Part shown: positions 34,774-44,208 of the stretch, piece by piece
Position numbering within the stretch: the first letter of the stretch is position 1
Layout of the letters: every line of letters begins with the position of its first letter
Assembly (NCBI RefSeq): GCF_030695525.1
Contig: NZ_JAUYSS010000037.1
Coordinates: 1-52,762, forward strand
Length of the DNA: 52,762 nt
From: Daejeonella sp.
GTDB taxonomy: Bacteria; Bacteroidota; Bacteroidia; Sphingobacteriales; Sphingobacteriaceae
Direction of reading: 5' to 3'
The notes under the pieces: model-generated
What the model was told of the DNA's origin: nothing
What the model saw: only the letters and a program-made list of their open reading frames with translations
Database searches by the model: none
Position numbers and translations under genes: made by a program

Positions 34774-36177
34774 TTAACGGGTATAACGGTTAATAATATC
34801 AACAATTACCTTATTTTCATGTAGTTGAGGCAGGTATTCAAATAATATATGGTGTTTTTCCGGATCAGAGTTCAATGCTGTCTCGAGGTAGATAAGCGCT
34901 TCACTGAACTGATGAGCCGCAAACAGATAAGCCACCATTCTGTAATATAGTTCTGCTGAGTCGGGGTTGTTTTTAATTCCATCGGAAATGATTTCGATTG
35001 CCGAATCCAGCTTATCCTGCTCAAATAAAATGGATGAATAATCCAACCAGGCCTCAATATCCACCGGATTTAATTCCAGCACCTTTTCATAGGCCTTTTC
35101 CGATTCAGGTAACTGCTTGAGTTTATACTGGGCATCCGCAATTGCGAACCAGTAATCTGCATTTTTATCGTCCAGATCCAGTGCTTTCTTATAAAAATAG
35201 AGCGATTCAAAATACCTTTCCTCAAAATCAAGCGTTACCCCGATACCAAACCAGGCATCAGATTGTGAGGGATCTAATTTCACTGATTTTTTATAATATG
35301 ATCGCGCCTCGTCCATGCGCTCGAGTTTCTCATAACATTCGCCAATGGCACAATAAGTATCACCACTTGGCGGTTCGTATTCAAATGTTTGCTTATATAC
35401 CTCAATAGCATCAGCATAGCGGTCGAGATGAACCAGTGCATTGCCCTTATTGAAATAGGCAGAAGCAAAATTATCCTTGATCAAAATGGCGTAATCATAA
35501 GCATCAATTGACTTTTCAAACAAATCCATCTTATTAAATGCGTTACCCAAATTATACCAGGCTGCATAAGAATAAGGCTCATTGTCTATGTACTGCTCAT
35601 AAAACTTAATGCTTTCTTCCTGCTTATCTAAAACATCATAGCAGAAAGCGAGTTCATAAAGAGCATCCTGATTCTCCATATTCTGCTGCAGGCATTGCTT
35701 AAGATAACCAACAGAATTTTCATAATCGCCCATACTTTGGTAGACATAGGCTATATGAAGCAGGATTTCATCCGTACTTTCAGCAAGGGTCAATGCCTTT
35801 TCATAATTATCCAATGCATCCTGATGACGCTCCATACCCTCATAAACATTGCCCCTGATGGTATAAATATCCGCTTCTGAAGGCTCCAGAGTTTCGGCTC
35901 TGCCCAGTGATTCAAATGCAAGATCAAACTGATTGGTTGCCACATAAAGCTGGGCCTGCTTAATTGAAAATACTGCTGCGAACGGATGCTGATTAATGGC
36001 ATACTCAGTAACCTGTAATGCTTTAATCGGATCGTTTTTCTCAATATAGTATTCAATTATATTTTCAAATGCCTGAGCATCAAAAAAATACTGATCCTGA
36101 TTACGGATCATCTCTTCATATCTTTCTACCGAAAATCTGGGATCTTCGGAAAAACCAAACTCAAAATCTTCTTCCAT
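34774..36177 (-). CDS. Tetratricopeptide-repeat protein
   Basis: The 467-aa protein is almost entirely built of TPR units, about 11 or 12, with typical cores such as YELAFCYDVLDKQEESIKFY, AWYNLGNAFNKMDLFEKSI, AYFNKGNALVHLDRYADAI and AWFGIGVTLDFEERYFESL. It has no signal peptide or membrane helix, so it is cytoplasmic and acts through protein contacts. The acidic start EEDFEFGFSEDPRFSVERY is not part of a repeat. It is the first gene of a minus-strand run with comA, aroE and gldD; the 124-bp gap to comA contains nothing notable. The partner is unknown. Confidence 0.85.
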   Translation of the reverse strand: MEEDFEFGFSEDPRFSVERYEEMIRNQDQYFFDAQAFENIIEYYIEKNDPIKALQVTEYAINQHPFAAVFSIKQAQLYVATNQFDLAFESLGRAETLEPSEADIYTIRGNVYEGMERHQDALDNYEKALTLAESTDEILLHIAYVYQSMGDYENSVGYLKQCLQQNMENQDALYELAFCYDVLDKQEESIKFYEQYIDNEPYSYAAWYNLGNAFNKMDLFEKSIDAYDYAILIKDNFASAYFNKGNALVHLDRYADAIEVYKQTFEYEPPSGDTYCAIGECYEKLERMDEARSYYKKSVKLDPSQSDAWFGIGVTLDFEERYFESLYFYKKALDLDDKNADYWFAIADAQYKLKQLPESEKAYEKVLELNPVDIEAWLDYSSILFEQDKLDSAIEIISDGIKNNPDSAELYYRMVAYLFAAHQFSEALIYLETALNSDPEKHHILFEYLPQLHENKVIVDIINRYTR

Positions 36178-36421
36178 CCTAAAATAATACGATTAAGAAC
36201 GTTCTCCCGGCCAATTCTGTATAGCGTATCGGCCATATTTATTTTAAATTAAGGCAAATCGCTATTTGTTTTGCTTTTATTTTTCAACATCCTGACAAAC
36301 TTATCCTAATCAGCTGAAAATAAATAAATAAAAAGGGCTGTTTTGTTGGATTATGATTTATAATAAAGCATTCCAATGCCCTTGGGAGAATTGCTTAACT
36401 TTAACAAAAATACGAAATTTT

Positions 36422-37963
36422 ATGCAAATAGATATTTTACCGGTTCTACAAGCCCTTGGAATCCAGTCAGTCAATGAAGCAAGCAGTACAGGAAAAGCCT
36501 GGAATAGCAATGATCAGCAAAATGTGCAGGTTATTTTCTCGCCAGTGGATGGAAAAGGGATTGCATCGGTAAGGTTCGCAAATAGTGCGGATTATGAAAA
36601 CACGGTTCTGAAAGCTGAGGATGCATTCAGGGCATGGCGTACCTGGCCTGCTCCCAAACGGGGTGAAGTGATCAGGCAATTGGGGGATGCACTACGGCAG
36701 CACAAGACTGATCTGGGTAAGCTTGTAAGTTATGAAATGGGCAAAAGTTTGCAGGAGGGTTATGGTGAAGTACAGGAAATGATCGATATCTGCGATTTTA
36801 GCGTAGGATTATCGCGTCAGTTATACGGACTGACCATGCACTCAGAAAGACCGGCCCACCGGATGTATGAGCAATGGCACCCGCTAGGTATCGTTGGAAT
36901 TATTTCAGCCTTCAATTTTCCTGTTGCTGTTTGGGCATGGAATATGGCAATTGCTCTCGTCTGTGGCGATGTATGTATCTGGAAACCTTCAGAAAAAACC
37001 CCGCTGACAGCTATTGCATGCCAGCGCATCTTACAAAAAGTATTTGAGGCAAATGATGTTCCGGAAGGGGTATCATGCCTGTTGCTTGGAGACCGCAGCA
37101 TTGGAGAACTACTGAGTCATGATAAACGCATTGGCCTGGTCTCAGCAACCGGTTCAACCCGTATGGGAAAGGCAGTCGGGGCAGCAGTTGGGGCACGACT
37201 GGGCCGGAGTTTACTGGAACTTGGAGGAAATAATGCCATCATCATTTCTAAAGATGCAGATCTTGAAATGTCGCTGGTAGGTGCCGTTTTCGGGGCAGTT
37301 GGTACTGCCGGACAACGCTGTACTTCCACACGCAGACTGATTATTCACGAAAGTGTATATGATACCTTCAGGGATAAGCTGGTGAATGCATACAGGCAAT
37401 TGAAAATAGGTAATCCGCTTGATGAAAATATGCATGTAGGTCCGCTGATTGATATAGACGCTGTTAAGGCCTACCTGAGCTCTATTGAAAAATGTAAGGC
37501 TGAAGGTGGCAATTTTGTAGTAGAAGGTGGTGTACTTGAAGGAGAGGGTTATGAATCAGGATGCTATGTTAAACCATGTATTGCAGAGGCAAAAAATGAA
37601 TTTGAGATCGTCCAGCATGAAACCTTTGCCCCAATTCTATACCTCATGAAATATAAAACCCTTGATGATGCAATCGCTATGCAAAATGCGGTTCCGCAGG
37701 GGCTTTCATCAGCCATTATGACCTTAAACCTGCGTGAAGCGGAGCAGTTTCTTTCCAGTGCAGGATCAGATTGCGGTATAGCCAATGTGAATATCGGTAC
37801 TTCAGGTGCAGAAATCGGAGGGGCTTTTGGTGGCGAAAAAGAAACCGGAGGTGGCAGGGAATCGGGATCAGATGCATGGAAGGCTTATATGCGTCGCCAG
37901 ACTAACACAATTAATTATTCGGATAAACTACCGCTTGCGCAAGGGATTAAGTTTGATCTATAA
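36422..37963 (+). CDS. Antiquitin-type aldehyde dehydrogenase (alpha-aminoadipic semialdehyde dehydrogenase, ALDH7)
   Basis: The enzyme oxidises alpha-aminoadipic semialdehyde (in balance with piperideine-6-carboxylate) to aminoadipate in lysine breakdown. Catalytic residues are Cys300 in AGQRCTSTRR and Glu266 in LELGGNNA. The tail NIGTSGAEIGGAFGGEK, GGGRESGSDAWKAYMRR and LPLAQGIKF is the signature of the antiquitin family and separates it from other aldehyde dehydrogenases. The frame opens at 36353, but the ATG at 36422 gives the normal length (513 aa). No other lysine catabolic gene is adjacent. The 244-bp upstream gap holds no clear promoter. Confidence 0.92.
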   Translation: MQIDILPVLQALGIQSVNEASSTGKAWNSNDQQNVQVIFSPVDGKGIASVRFANSADYENTVLKAEDAFRAWRTWPAPKRGEVIRQLGDALRQHKTDLGKLVSYEMGKSLQEGYGEVQEMIDICDFSVGLSRQLYGLTMHSERPAHRMYEQWHPLGIVGIISAFNFPVAVWAWNMAIALVCGDVCIWKPSEKTPLTAIACQRILQKVFEANDVPEGVSCLLLGDRSIGELLSHDKRIGLVSATGSTRMGKAVGAAVGARLGRSLLELGGNNAIIISKDADLEMSLVGAVFGAVGTAGQRCTSTRRLIIHESVYDTFRDKLVNAYRQLKIGNPLDENMHVGPLIDIDAVKAYLSSIEKCKAEGGNFVVEGGVLEGEGYESGCYVKPCIAEAKNEFEIVQHETFAPILYLMKYKTLDDAIAMQNAVPQGLSSAIMTLNLREAEQFLSSAGSDCGIANVNIGTSGAEIGGAFGGEKETGGGRESGSDAWKAYMRRQTNTINYSDKLPLAQGIKFDL

Positions 37964-38029
37964 AGAAAAAGGCTCAGGGGCTTTAATTAAATATTATCCT
38001 AACTATTTAGGTATAATTGAATTTTTTTT

Positions 38030-38149
38030 AACCACATAGAAACATAGTTTTTATTCAATTGAAAGACGTTTCAATTCTTTAGAGAAATCATAGCTATATG
38101 TACCAAGGCATTCGGCTATTAAAACCTTTTACTATGTTTCTATGTGGTT
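38030..38149. repeat. 120-bp-core intergenic repeat, copy B (diverged)
   Basis: The core begins AACCACATAGAAACATAG and ends with its exact inverse, CTATGTTTCTATGTGGTT, 120 bp in all. The interior differs from the other copies, and the conserved outer flanks are missing. It lies between two convergent genes; the rest of this gap (37964-38199) shows nothing else. Confidence 0.75.
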
Positions 38150-38199
38150 TATTAGATTATTTATACAGTCAATTAATTGCACTCAAGGGGTTATACTGA

Positions 38200-40050
38200 T
38201 CAATTTTTTAGCTTTATTAGAACATAAGCATCTGCAGAAAGCAAATCTTTATTGTCATTAAAGTTTATTCGATTGAATAATATTTGAAGGCTCAGACCAT
38301 CAAATTCAAGGTTCTGTGAAAGCAGTTGTCTGGAGACCTGTAAGGCTTGTTTATCAGCTAATTTCTGCTTCTTCAATTCCACGTCTAATTGATTGATTAA
38401 GGTATCCAGGATTATAAATTTTTCTTCAGACCCATAAATTACTTTCAATTTATTCTGATTTACTAAACGGCTGATCAGCAATTTTCTGGCATTTATGATG
38501 TTTGACAAAGTATCAGTTGAAATACTCAGCGGGAGCATATAATCTGCTCCATTCAATGGGAGAAGGTCCATATTAAAGGCTTCAACCAGATTCATTCCCA
38601 GATTCAGTTTAGAACCGTTTGTCTCATCCGGCTGAAGGTTTAAATAGGTGTAAAGCCAAAGTTTCTGCCTGCTTTTTATCTCCCATTTACTGGTACGGGA
38701 GTCATATTTTTTCTTCGCGTTAACAGAAAACAATGAATCCTCTACCAGTCCCGGATCCCGCTTTAGAATTGGGCTGAAACTTTCCAGGCCGTGCATATTC
38801 ACAAGGTAATCTACAATATTAATCATCCGGCTCATATCATCTTTCGCGGGCTTATGCTTCAATGCACTGATCTTATCACCCTCCAGTGACGCATATTTTT
38901 CGAACAATTGTTTCAGTTCATTGATCTGGGATCTTCTTGATATAGAAAATGCCCCTTGCGGACCATAAGCAGAAAAAATCGTTACCAGACATAAACTGAA
39001 CGGTATAATCATAATATTCTGCTTTTTTGAAAGCAGGAAATAGGCGTTAATGAAAGACAACCAGGCCGCCAGAATGATCAGAAAATAACGTTCCTCAGTA
39101 ATTCCATAGTCTATTACTCTTGCCATTACTGCCCATATCAGCAGGAGTATCAATGGAATGAGCACATAATAAAAACTGCGGCTGAATGTATTCAACCATT
39201 TATTTTCTTCCTGATTTCTAACAGGATAAATGAGAAGCAGAGATAAAATCCCAAAAACTGCATAGCCGAGTATTAAATTAGAAACCAGACCTTTAGGGAG
39301 TTCCCATTCAATCAGGATCTTAGCTTCATAGGCTAGAAGTATAATTGCGTATACGGTAGCCAGTGGAATAAGAACAAACTGGGTGAATATTTTTAGTCCG
39401 CCGGGATAGGTTTTATACTCCTCAAGTTCATTTAAATTCGCAGGCACTCCCGAAAGGAAGAACACGGTTTGAAAGATCCCTGCTATCCAAACCCAAAGTA
39501 TCGCAAAGGTATCCCACTCAAACTTAAAATTAAACAGGAAATTCATAGATCCAATGGCAGCGGCAAGACCAAGAAACAAAGCTGCACTATACAGCCCGCC
39601 GATTAAAAAGCGAAGGAAAATGGTCTTGTTGAATTGCCAGAACGCATTGATATGACCCTTCCCAAAATAAGCAGCAAATGAAACTAAAAGATGAAAGGCC
39701 AGAGCCAGTAAAATAAATCTGAAATAATCCGTTTCGCGCTTCAATGGGTCGATCAAAAAAAATAAAGCCACAACAATTATTATGACCAAAGCCCTAAACA
39801 AGTTTTTTTTCAGGACTGAATAAGAATTGTTTTCTAAAAAAAGACTAAGTGAAAGGGATAAAACAAGACCCAGATTAGCCAGGAGGATAAGCCTCATGGC
39901 TAGGCTTTCTGCCGCCAGATTAAGGTCACTAATTTCTATGAAAACAGTTGCCGCCACAGTTCCCAGCAGAGCAAATCCCATTTCAAGCGGGAAGCGGTAC
40001 AAAACACTCCTTATGGAATTGAGAAAAGTCTGCAGGGAAGGAAATTTCAT
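38200..40050 (-). CDS. DUF4153-family multi-pass membrane protein
   Basis: The N-terminal 380 residues contain about eleven hydrophobic helices (for example FALLGTVAATVFIEI, LVLSLSLSLFL, AIILLAYEAKILI and YFLIILAAWLSFINAYFLL), matching the DUF4153 membrane domain. A soluble C-terminal part (about 385-616) is polar with several helices and ends in a domain with LDTLINQLDVELKKQKL and LQILFNRINFNDNKDLL. No function is established for the family. The gene is alone on its strand, framed by repeat copies B and C on its two sides. Confidence 0.8.
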   Translation of the reverse strand: MKFPSLQTFLNSIRSVLYRFPLEMGFALLGTVAATVFIEISDLNLAAESLAMRLILLANLGLVLSLSLSLFLENNSYSVLKKNLFRALVIIIVVALFFLIDPLKRETDYFRFILLALAFHLLVSFAAYFGKGHINAFWQFNKTIFLRFLIGGLYSAALFLGLAAAIGSMNFLFNFKFEWDTFAILWVWIAGIFQTVFFLSGVPANLNELEEYKTYPGGLKIFTQFVLIPLATVYAIILLAYEAKILIEWELPKGLVSNLILGYAVFGILSLLLIYPVRNQEENKWLNTFSRSFYYVLIPLILLLIWAVMARVIDYGITEERYFLIILAAWLSFINAYFLLSKKQNIMIIPFSLCLVTIFSAYGPQGAFSISRRSQINELKQLFEKYASLEGDKISALKHKPAKDDMSRMINIVDYLVNMHGLESFSPILKRDPGLVEDSLFSVNAKKKYDSRTSKWEIKSRQKLWLYTYLNLQPDETNGSKLNLGMNLVEAFNMDLLPLNGADYMLPLSISTDTLSNIINARKLLISRLVNQNKLKVIYGSEEKFIILDTLINQLDVELKKQKLADKQALQVSRQLLSQNLEFDGLSLQILFNRINFNDNKDLLSADAYVLIKLKN

Positions 40051-40091
40051 GAATAGTAATTTACCTAAAGATACTAAAAGCTTAAATTAAC

Positions 40092-40280
40092 GAGAGTTCG
40101 ATATTAAACTAGCTAAAGATTAATATTTAACCACATAGATTGACTTTTATTATGCTTTATAGGGAACATAGATTGAAGCGAAGCTTCAAGGCTATCTGTG
40201 CCTAAAATTCAGGTTAGAAGCTATAAAATGCTATGTTTCTATGCGGTTTTTAAAATATTAGTCGAGATCACGTTAAATTA
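40092..40280 (+). repeat. 120-bp-core intergenic repeat, copy C
   Basis: The core at 40129-40248 runs from AACCACATAG to CTATGCGGTT. A hairpin TTGAAGC-GAA-GCTTCAA lies at 40173-40189. Conserved flanks are GAGTTCGATATTA on the left and GAGATCACGTTAAATTA on the right. It separates the DUF4153 gene from rprY. Confidence 0.88.
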
Positions 40281-40294
40281 TTGTCACTTAATAA

Positions 40295-40990
40295 TCAGCT
40301 AACCAATAACTTATATCCCTTGCCATGCACATTGATAATCTCCACCTTGGGATCTTCTTTCAGGTATTTACGTAGCTTACTAAGGAAAACATCCATACTC
40401 CGGCCATTGAAGTAGTTATCATCGTGCCAGATTGAAATCAATGCTTCTTCGCGGGTTAGAACCTCATTTTTTTTGAGACATAAAAGCCTGAGCAATTCTG
40501 CTTCCTTGGTTGATAACTTCTGCTGGGAATCAGCATTTGTGATCAGTTGTGCGGTGTAATCAAATTTATAATTACCAATGTCAAACTTTGATTGCTGATC
40601 TGAAGCTTCAGACTTTTCGGGGTCAGATACCCGTTTAAACAAAGCATTGATTCTTAAAAGCAATTCTTCTATACGAAATGGTTTGGTGATATAATCATCC
40701 CCGCCTAAATTATATGCCTCAGCTTTATCCTCGATCATGGTCTTCGCTGTTGCAAAAATTATCGGAATATGTGGGTTTAAGCGTCGAATTTCTTTACCCA
40801 GTGTAAAACCATCCTTCTTGGGCATCATCACATCGAAAATACACATGTCAAAATGGTCCTTGTTAAAAGTCTTCAGAGCTTCCTCACCATCCTGGCATAG
40901 AACAACTTCAAATTTTCCCTTTAATTGCAAATAATCCTGTAAAAGCATCCCCAGATTTGGGTCGTCTTCAGCTAGTAATATTTTTTTCAT
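40295..40990 (-). CDS. rprY: OmpR-family response regulator, RprY-like
   Basis: The receiver domain (about residues 1-120) has the acidic pair Glu8/Asp9/Asp10, phospho-acceptor Asp53 in CIFDVMMPKKDG, a conserved Thr in FATAKT and Lys in YITKPF. A winged-helix output domain (about 130-231) contains LSTKEAELLRLLCLKKNEVLTREEAL and VFLSKLRKYLKEDPKVEIINVHGKGYKL-type residues, shown in part. It resembles RprY of Bacteroides. It lies 51 bp behind the kinase gene in the same operon and probably controls the operon through the repeats upstream of rprX. Confidence 0.88.
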   Translation of the reverse strand: MKKILLAEDDPNLGMLLQDYLQLKGKFEVVLCQDGEEALKTFNKDHFDMCIFDVMMPKKDGFTLGKEIRRLNPHIPIIFATAKTMIEDKAEAYNLGGDDYITKPFRIEELLLRINALFKRVSDPEKSEASDQQSKFDIGNYKFDYTAQLITNADSQQKLSTKEAELLRLLCLKKNEVLTREEALISIWHDDNYFNGRSMDVFLSKLRKYLKEDPKVEIINVHGKGYKLLVS

Positions 40991-41041
40991 ATCAAGAATC
41001 CCGAAAAAGGAAAAATATTTTTTAATTCAACCTGTACTCAA

Positions 41042-42901
41042 TTAAGCCACAGGTTTCAAAGGAAGACTTATCTCAAATTCTGATCCAAGATCTTTTTCAC
41101 TCTTCACCCGTATTGTTCCGCTAAGACGTTTAACAATATTATTAACATAGCTTAAACCTAAACCAAAACCTTTTACATCATGCAGATTCCCTGTAGGAAT
41201 TCGGTAGAACTGATCAAAAATCTTTGACAACTGATCCTTGCTCATACCAATCCCTTTATCTGCAACCTGTATTATGAGATTTTTCCCGGAGATGAACGTA
41301 CTGATCTTTATCTGAGGATCCTCGGGACTATATTTATTTGCATTATCAAGCAGGTTAAAAATCACATTCGAAAGGTGTAGTTCATCTCCGGTAACTATAG
41401 AATATTTTGCCTTTAGATCGAGCTCAATGCTGGCATTCCGCTTTTGAAGTTGCAGGGACATGCTGTCTACAATCGCTGAAAGAAGATCATTCATATCCAC
41501 ATCCCGGTGTTCAAGTTTCAGATCACCTTTTTCAATTTTTGCGATATTAAGTACCCGTTCAATATGGCTACCAAGTCGAACATTTTCATCGTAAATAATA
41601 TTGGCCAGACGTTCAATACGGCTCTTATCAGTAGTTAGTTCCGGATCTTTCAGAGCCTCACTTGCGATCATAATGGTAGCAACCGGAGTTTTAAACTCAT
41701 GGGTCATATTATTGATAAAATCAGTCTTCATTTCTGATATCTTTTTTTGCATCAGGATAGAATGAATGGTATATCCGAAGCTGAAGATCAATACCAGCAA
41801 TAAGCCCCCCGACAAACCCATCATGGCGGTCATATTAGAAAGAATGATAGAGTTTTTATCGGGAAAGGTAATGGTCAGCATTCCAGCATCTCTGATCATA
41901 TCTTTAGGAAAGAGCGGAGTTTCGTAACTATTATAAGGCAGGAATTTCGTTTGATTAGAAGCTCGGGTAAAGATTAGAGAGTCCCTTTTTGCAGAAGTCA
42001 CTTTGTATTCATAATCACTCAAAATCGAGAGATTACGTAGTTCAGCCCTGAGCATGGAGTCTAGAGTTAGGGGGTGAACGCGTTTATTCAATGGAACATC
42101 AACTTCCCTGTATTCCTGATAAAGGTCCTTAAATACATCCTCTTTGTTTTCCTTCCCTTCGGCAAAATACTGTTTCACCTTTTGTACTCTGGTATATTGT
42201 TCAGCATCCTGCGCCTCAGGCGGGCGCTTTAGGTTCCTTAACCTTGGTCTTGGAATTGTTCTAAGAAATGCACCTTCAACAGGGTCAAACACAATATATT
42301 GAGTCACGGAATCAGGTAATTGGCCCGGGGCGGATCCGATTATTGCAGCATTGATTTGTGGATGACCTTTTGATGCTCTTGAAATAGTTCTTCTCGTTTG
42401 CTCATGTATCTGACCAAATGCATCCTCGACCTGAAAGACATCCACCCGCAGGTTATATTCAAGATCTTTCAGTTCAGAAGCTGTAACCGCATCATTAAAT
42501 GAAACCACATTTGGATATCTTGCTCTAAGCAGGCTATCCCGGATCATGAATATACTATCAGCTTTTCTTTGTTGAACCAACATGTAGGTTTCATCTGACA
42601 TTCTTGGCTTTCTACGTTTGGTCCAGACAGGTTTTTCAGGATCAGGTGCAAAAACAGGAGCACTTTTGATAATCGCCGGTTCAGGAAGGTTGATAAACTC
42701 CGCCTTTTTTTCAAGAAAATTATTTGCATCTTTTTTTGCAAGCCTTTCAACTACATTATTCAAGGCTTCGTGCACCGACTGGTCAAACAAGCGCGATTGA
42801 AGCTGGTAAGATTGCCTGAAAAAATACCATTGCATTCCCATTACCCCCAGCAAGGCAGTTGCCATTAAAACAATAATTAAACTTATGCTTTTACGCTTCA
42901 T
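41042..42901 (-). CDS. rprX: Membrane sensor histidine kinase, RprX-like
   Basis: Two membrane helices (about residues 7-26 and 358-380) enclose a large extracytoplasmic sensor region of about 330 residues, rich in charged residues and with RRKPRM and RPRLRNLKRPP segments. The kinase core has phospho-acceptor His401 in MTHEFKTPVATI, the N-box VIFNLLDNANKYS, DKGIGM and the G-box VKGFGLGLSYV. It pairs with the RprY-like regulator downstream. A Bacteroidota promoter and three direct TGTTAA repeats precede it. The stimulus is unknown; envelope or oxidative stress roles are reported for RprXY in Bacteroides. Confidence 0.87.
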   Translation of the reverse strand: MKRKSISLIIVLMATALLGVMGMQWYFFRQSYQLQSRLFDQSVHEALNNVVERLAKKDANNFLEKKAEFINLPEPAIIKSAPVFAPDPEKPVWTKRRKPRMSDETYMLVQQRKADSIFMIRDSLLRARYPNVVSFNDAVTASELKDLEYNLRVDVFQVEDAFGQIHEQTRRTISRASKGHPQINAAIIGSAPGQLPDSVTQYIVFDPVEGAFLRTIPRPRLRNLKRPPEAQDAEQYTRVQKVKQYFAEGKENKEDVFKDLYQEYREVDVPLNKRVHPLTLDSMLRAELRNLSILSDYEYKVTSAKRDSLIFTRASNQTKFLPYNSYETPLFPKDMIRDAGMLTITFPDKNSIILSNMTAMMGLSGGLLLVLIFSFGYTIHSILMQKKISEMKTDFINNMTHEFKTPVATIMIASEALKDPELTTDKSRIERLANIIYDENVRLGSHIERVLNIAKIEKGDLKLEHRDVDMNDLLSAIVDSMSLQLQKRNASIELDLKAKYSIVTGDELHLSNVIFNLLDNANKYSPEDPQIKISTFISGKNLIIQVADKGIGMSKDQLSKIFDQFYRIPTGNLHDVKGFGLGLSYVNNIVKRLSGTIRVKSEKDLGSEFEISLPLKPVA

Positions 42902-42908
42902 CCCGAAA

Positions 42909-42970
42909 CAAAAATACGCAACACTCTCTATGTCAATATAGTTTTAACATATTTTAACAAAGCATTAACA
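42909..42970 (-). promoter_or_regulatory. rprX promoter with three upstream direct repeats
   Basis: On the minus strand TTG (42936-42934), 17 bp, then TATTTTTG (42916-42909) forms a full promoter only about 5 nt before the expected start, so the transcript is nearly leaderless. Upstream of the -33 element, TGTTAA occurs at 42970-42965, 42959-42954 and 42949-42944, spaced 11 and 10 bp. This is the layout of an OmpR-family activator site. Confidence 0.5.
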
Positions 42971-43117
42971 AAATCCAATCAAGCAGCCTTTTACATTTGG
43001 TTCACCAAGAGGGTGATTTGGTTTTGTATTAATCCTTGTTATTAAGATAATAATTCCATCCTATATACCAGTTGGCTTATTAAAAGTCATTTTAAAAAAA
43101 ATTAAAACTAAGCATAT

Positions 43118-44131
43118 ATGAAAAGGTTTATACTCAATCCACACCTTATGCTGATGGGTTTTATTACCCTCATCGTGGTAAGTTCAGGCACTTCCGTGAA
43201 GGCACAGGAAGAAAAAAGAATCAGTCAAAGCATTATTATAAAAAATGGAGACACCATTATCAATGGTAAAAAATTCAGCGAGGCAGATCAGAAAGAACGA
43301 ATTCGTTTAAGGCAGGAGTTCAGAAATTTGGAAAGTCGCATTAAAGGACCGGATGGTCGAAATGAAAAACGGGTAATTATTAAACCCAAATCCGGAATTG
43401 AAAAGGATATTATCATTAGCCGAAAAGGGGATGCCCCGCATGTCTTACATTGGGATGATAGTGATATGGCTGAATTTGAGTTTAACCTCAAAGATAAAAT
43501 GCCCGGAGGATTGCATGTTTTTAAGTTTAAAGGAGACAGCATGATGTTTGATTTTAATACTGATACCATTATGAAAGAATTCAGGTTCCAAATTGATGGT
43601 TTGGATAGTAACCTCAGAAAACGCATTATCACCATGCACAGGGATATGGTCCCAAGGGCGCCAGGGGCACCCCGAATGCCAATGCGCCCTGATGCACCGA
43701 TGGCCTTTGAATTTGAAAGAAGTGAATTCCCGGGGATGAGGAACAGAAATAATTCCTCTTCTTTTAATTTTAATTCAACAGACAAAAATGGAATCACCAG
43801 CAGAATGAGTATCCGCCTCAGCGATGCAGAAAAAAGTCAGGTGAAAACGATTACAGGTATTGAAAATGTCGATAATCTATTGGATGTCAAGGATCTAACA
43901 ATTTTTCCGAATTTTTCAAACGGTAAAATCGGGATCTCTTTCAATTTAGAGAGCATTGGCCCGATTAGGGTAAAGGTGATGAACAGTGATCTGAAACAGT
44001 TGTATACAGAGGAGCTTAGAAATTTTAATGGATCTTACATGAAGCAGATACCCTTAGCAGAAAATGGAGTATACTATATTAGTATAGAGCAAAATAAAGT
44101 TTGGTTTATAAAACGATTGCTTAAAGAATAA
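43118..44131 (+). CDS. Secreted protein with a type IX secretion C-terminal sorting domain
   Basis: A signal peptide (about residues 1-30, ending VKAQ) is followed by a charged, helical region (about 50-75, KKFSEADQKERIRLRQEF) and a Met/Arg/Pro-rich middle (PRAPGAPRMPMRPDAPM). The last 85 residues match a T9SS type-A sorting domain: LTIFPNFSNGKIGISFNL, IRVKVMNSDLKQLYTE, GSYMKQIPL and GVYYISIEQNKVWFIKRL. Such domains steer export through the outer membrane and are then removed. The middle matches no family that I know. The gene is divergent from rprX, so the two-component pair may control it. Confidence 0.75.
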   Translation: MKRFILNPHLMLMGFITLIVVSSGTSVKAQEEKRISQSIIIKNGDTIINGKKFSEADQKERIRLRQEFRNLESRIKGPDGRNEKRVIIKPKSGIEKDIIISRKGDAPHVLHWDDSDMAEFEFNLKDKMPGGLHVFKFKGDSMMFDFNTDTIMKEFRFQIDGLDSNLRKRIITMHRDMVPRAPGAPRMPMRPDAPMAFEFERSEFPGMRNRNNSSSFNFNSTDKNGITSRMSIRLSDAEKSQVKTITGIENVDNLLDVKDLTIFPNFSNGKIGISFNLESIGPIRVKVMNSDLKQLYTEELRNFNGSYMKQIPLAENGVYYISIEQNKVWFIKRLLKE

Positions 44132-44150
44132 TAATTTGTTGAGATCAAAA

Positions 44151-44179
44151 AGCCCCGTTCCGGATTACCGGACGGGGCT
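44151..44179. terminator. Bidirectional terminator
   Basis: AGCCCCGT-CCGG pairs with CCGG-ACGGGGCT around ATTA, with one bulged T. It lies between two convergent genes; A residues precede and T residues follow it. Confidence 0.8.
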
Positions 44180-44208
44180 TATGATTTTAATTTATTTCAG
44201 ACTTAAGA

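Noticed and set aside
43288-43797. 169-codon open frame opposite the T9SS-tailed gene
   Set aside because: It is antisense to a gene with signal peptide and sorting domain, and its composition mirrors that gene.
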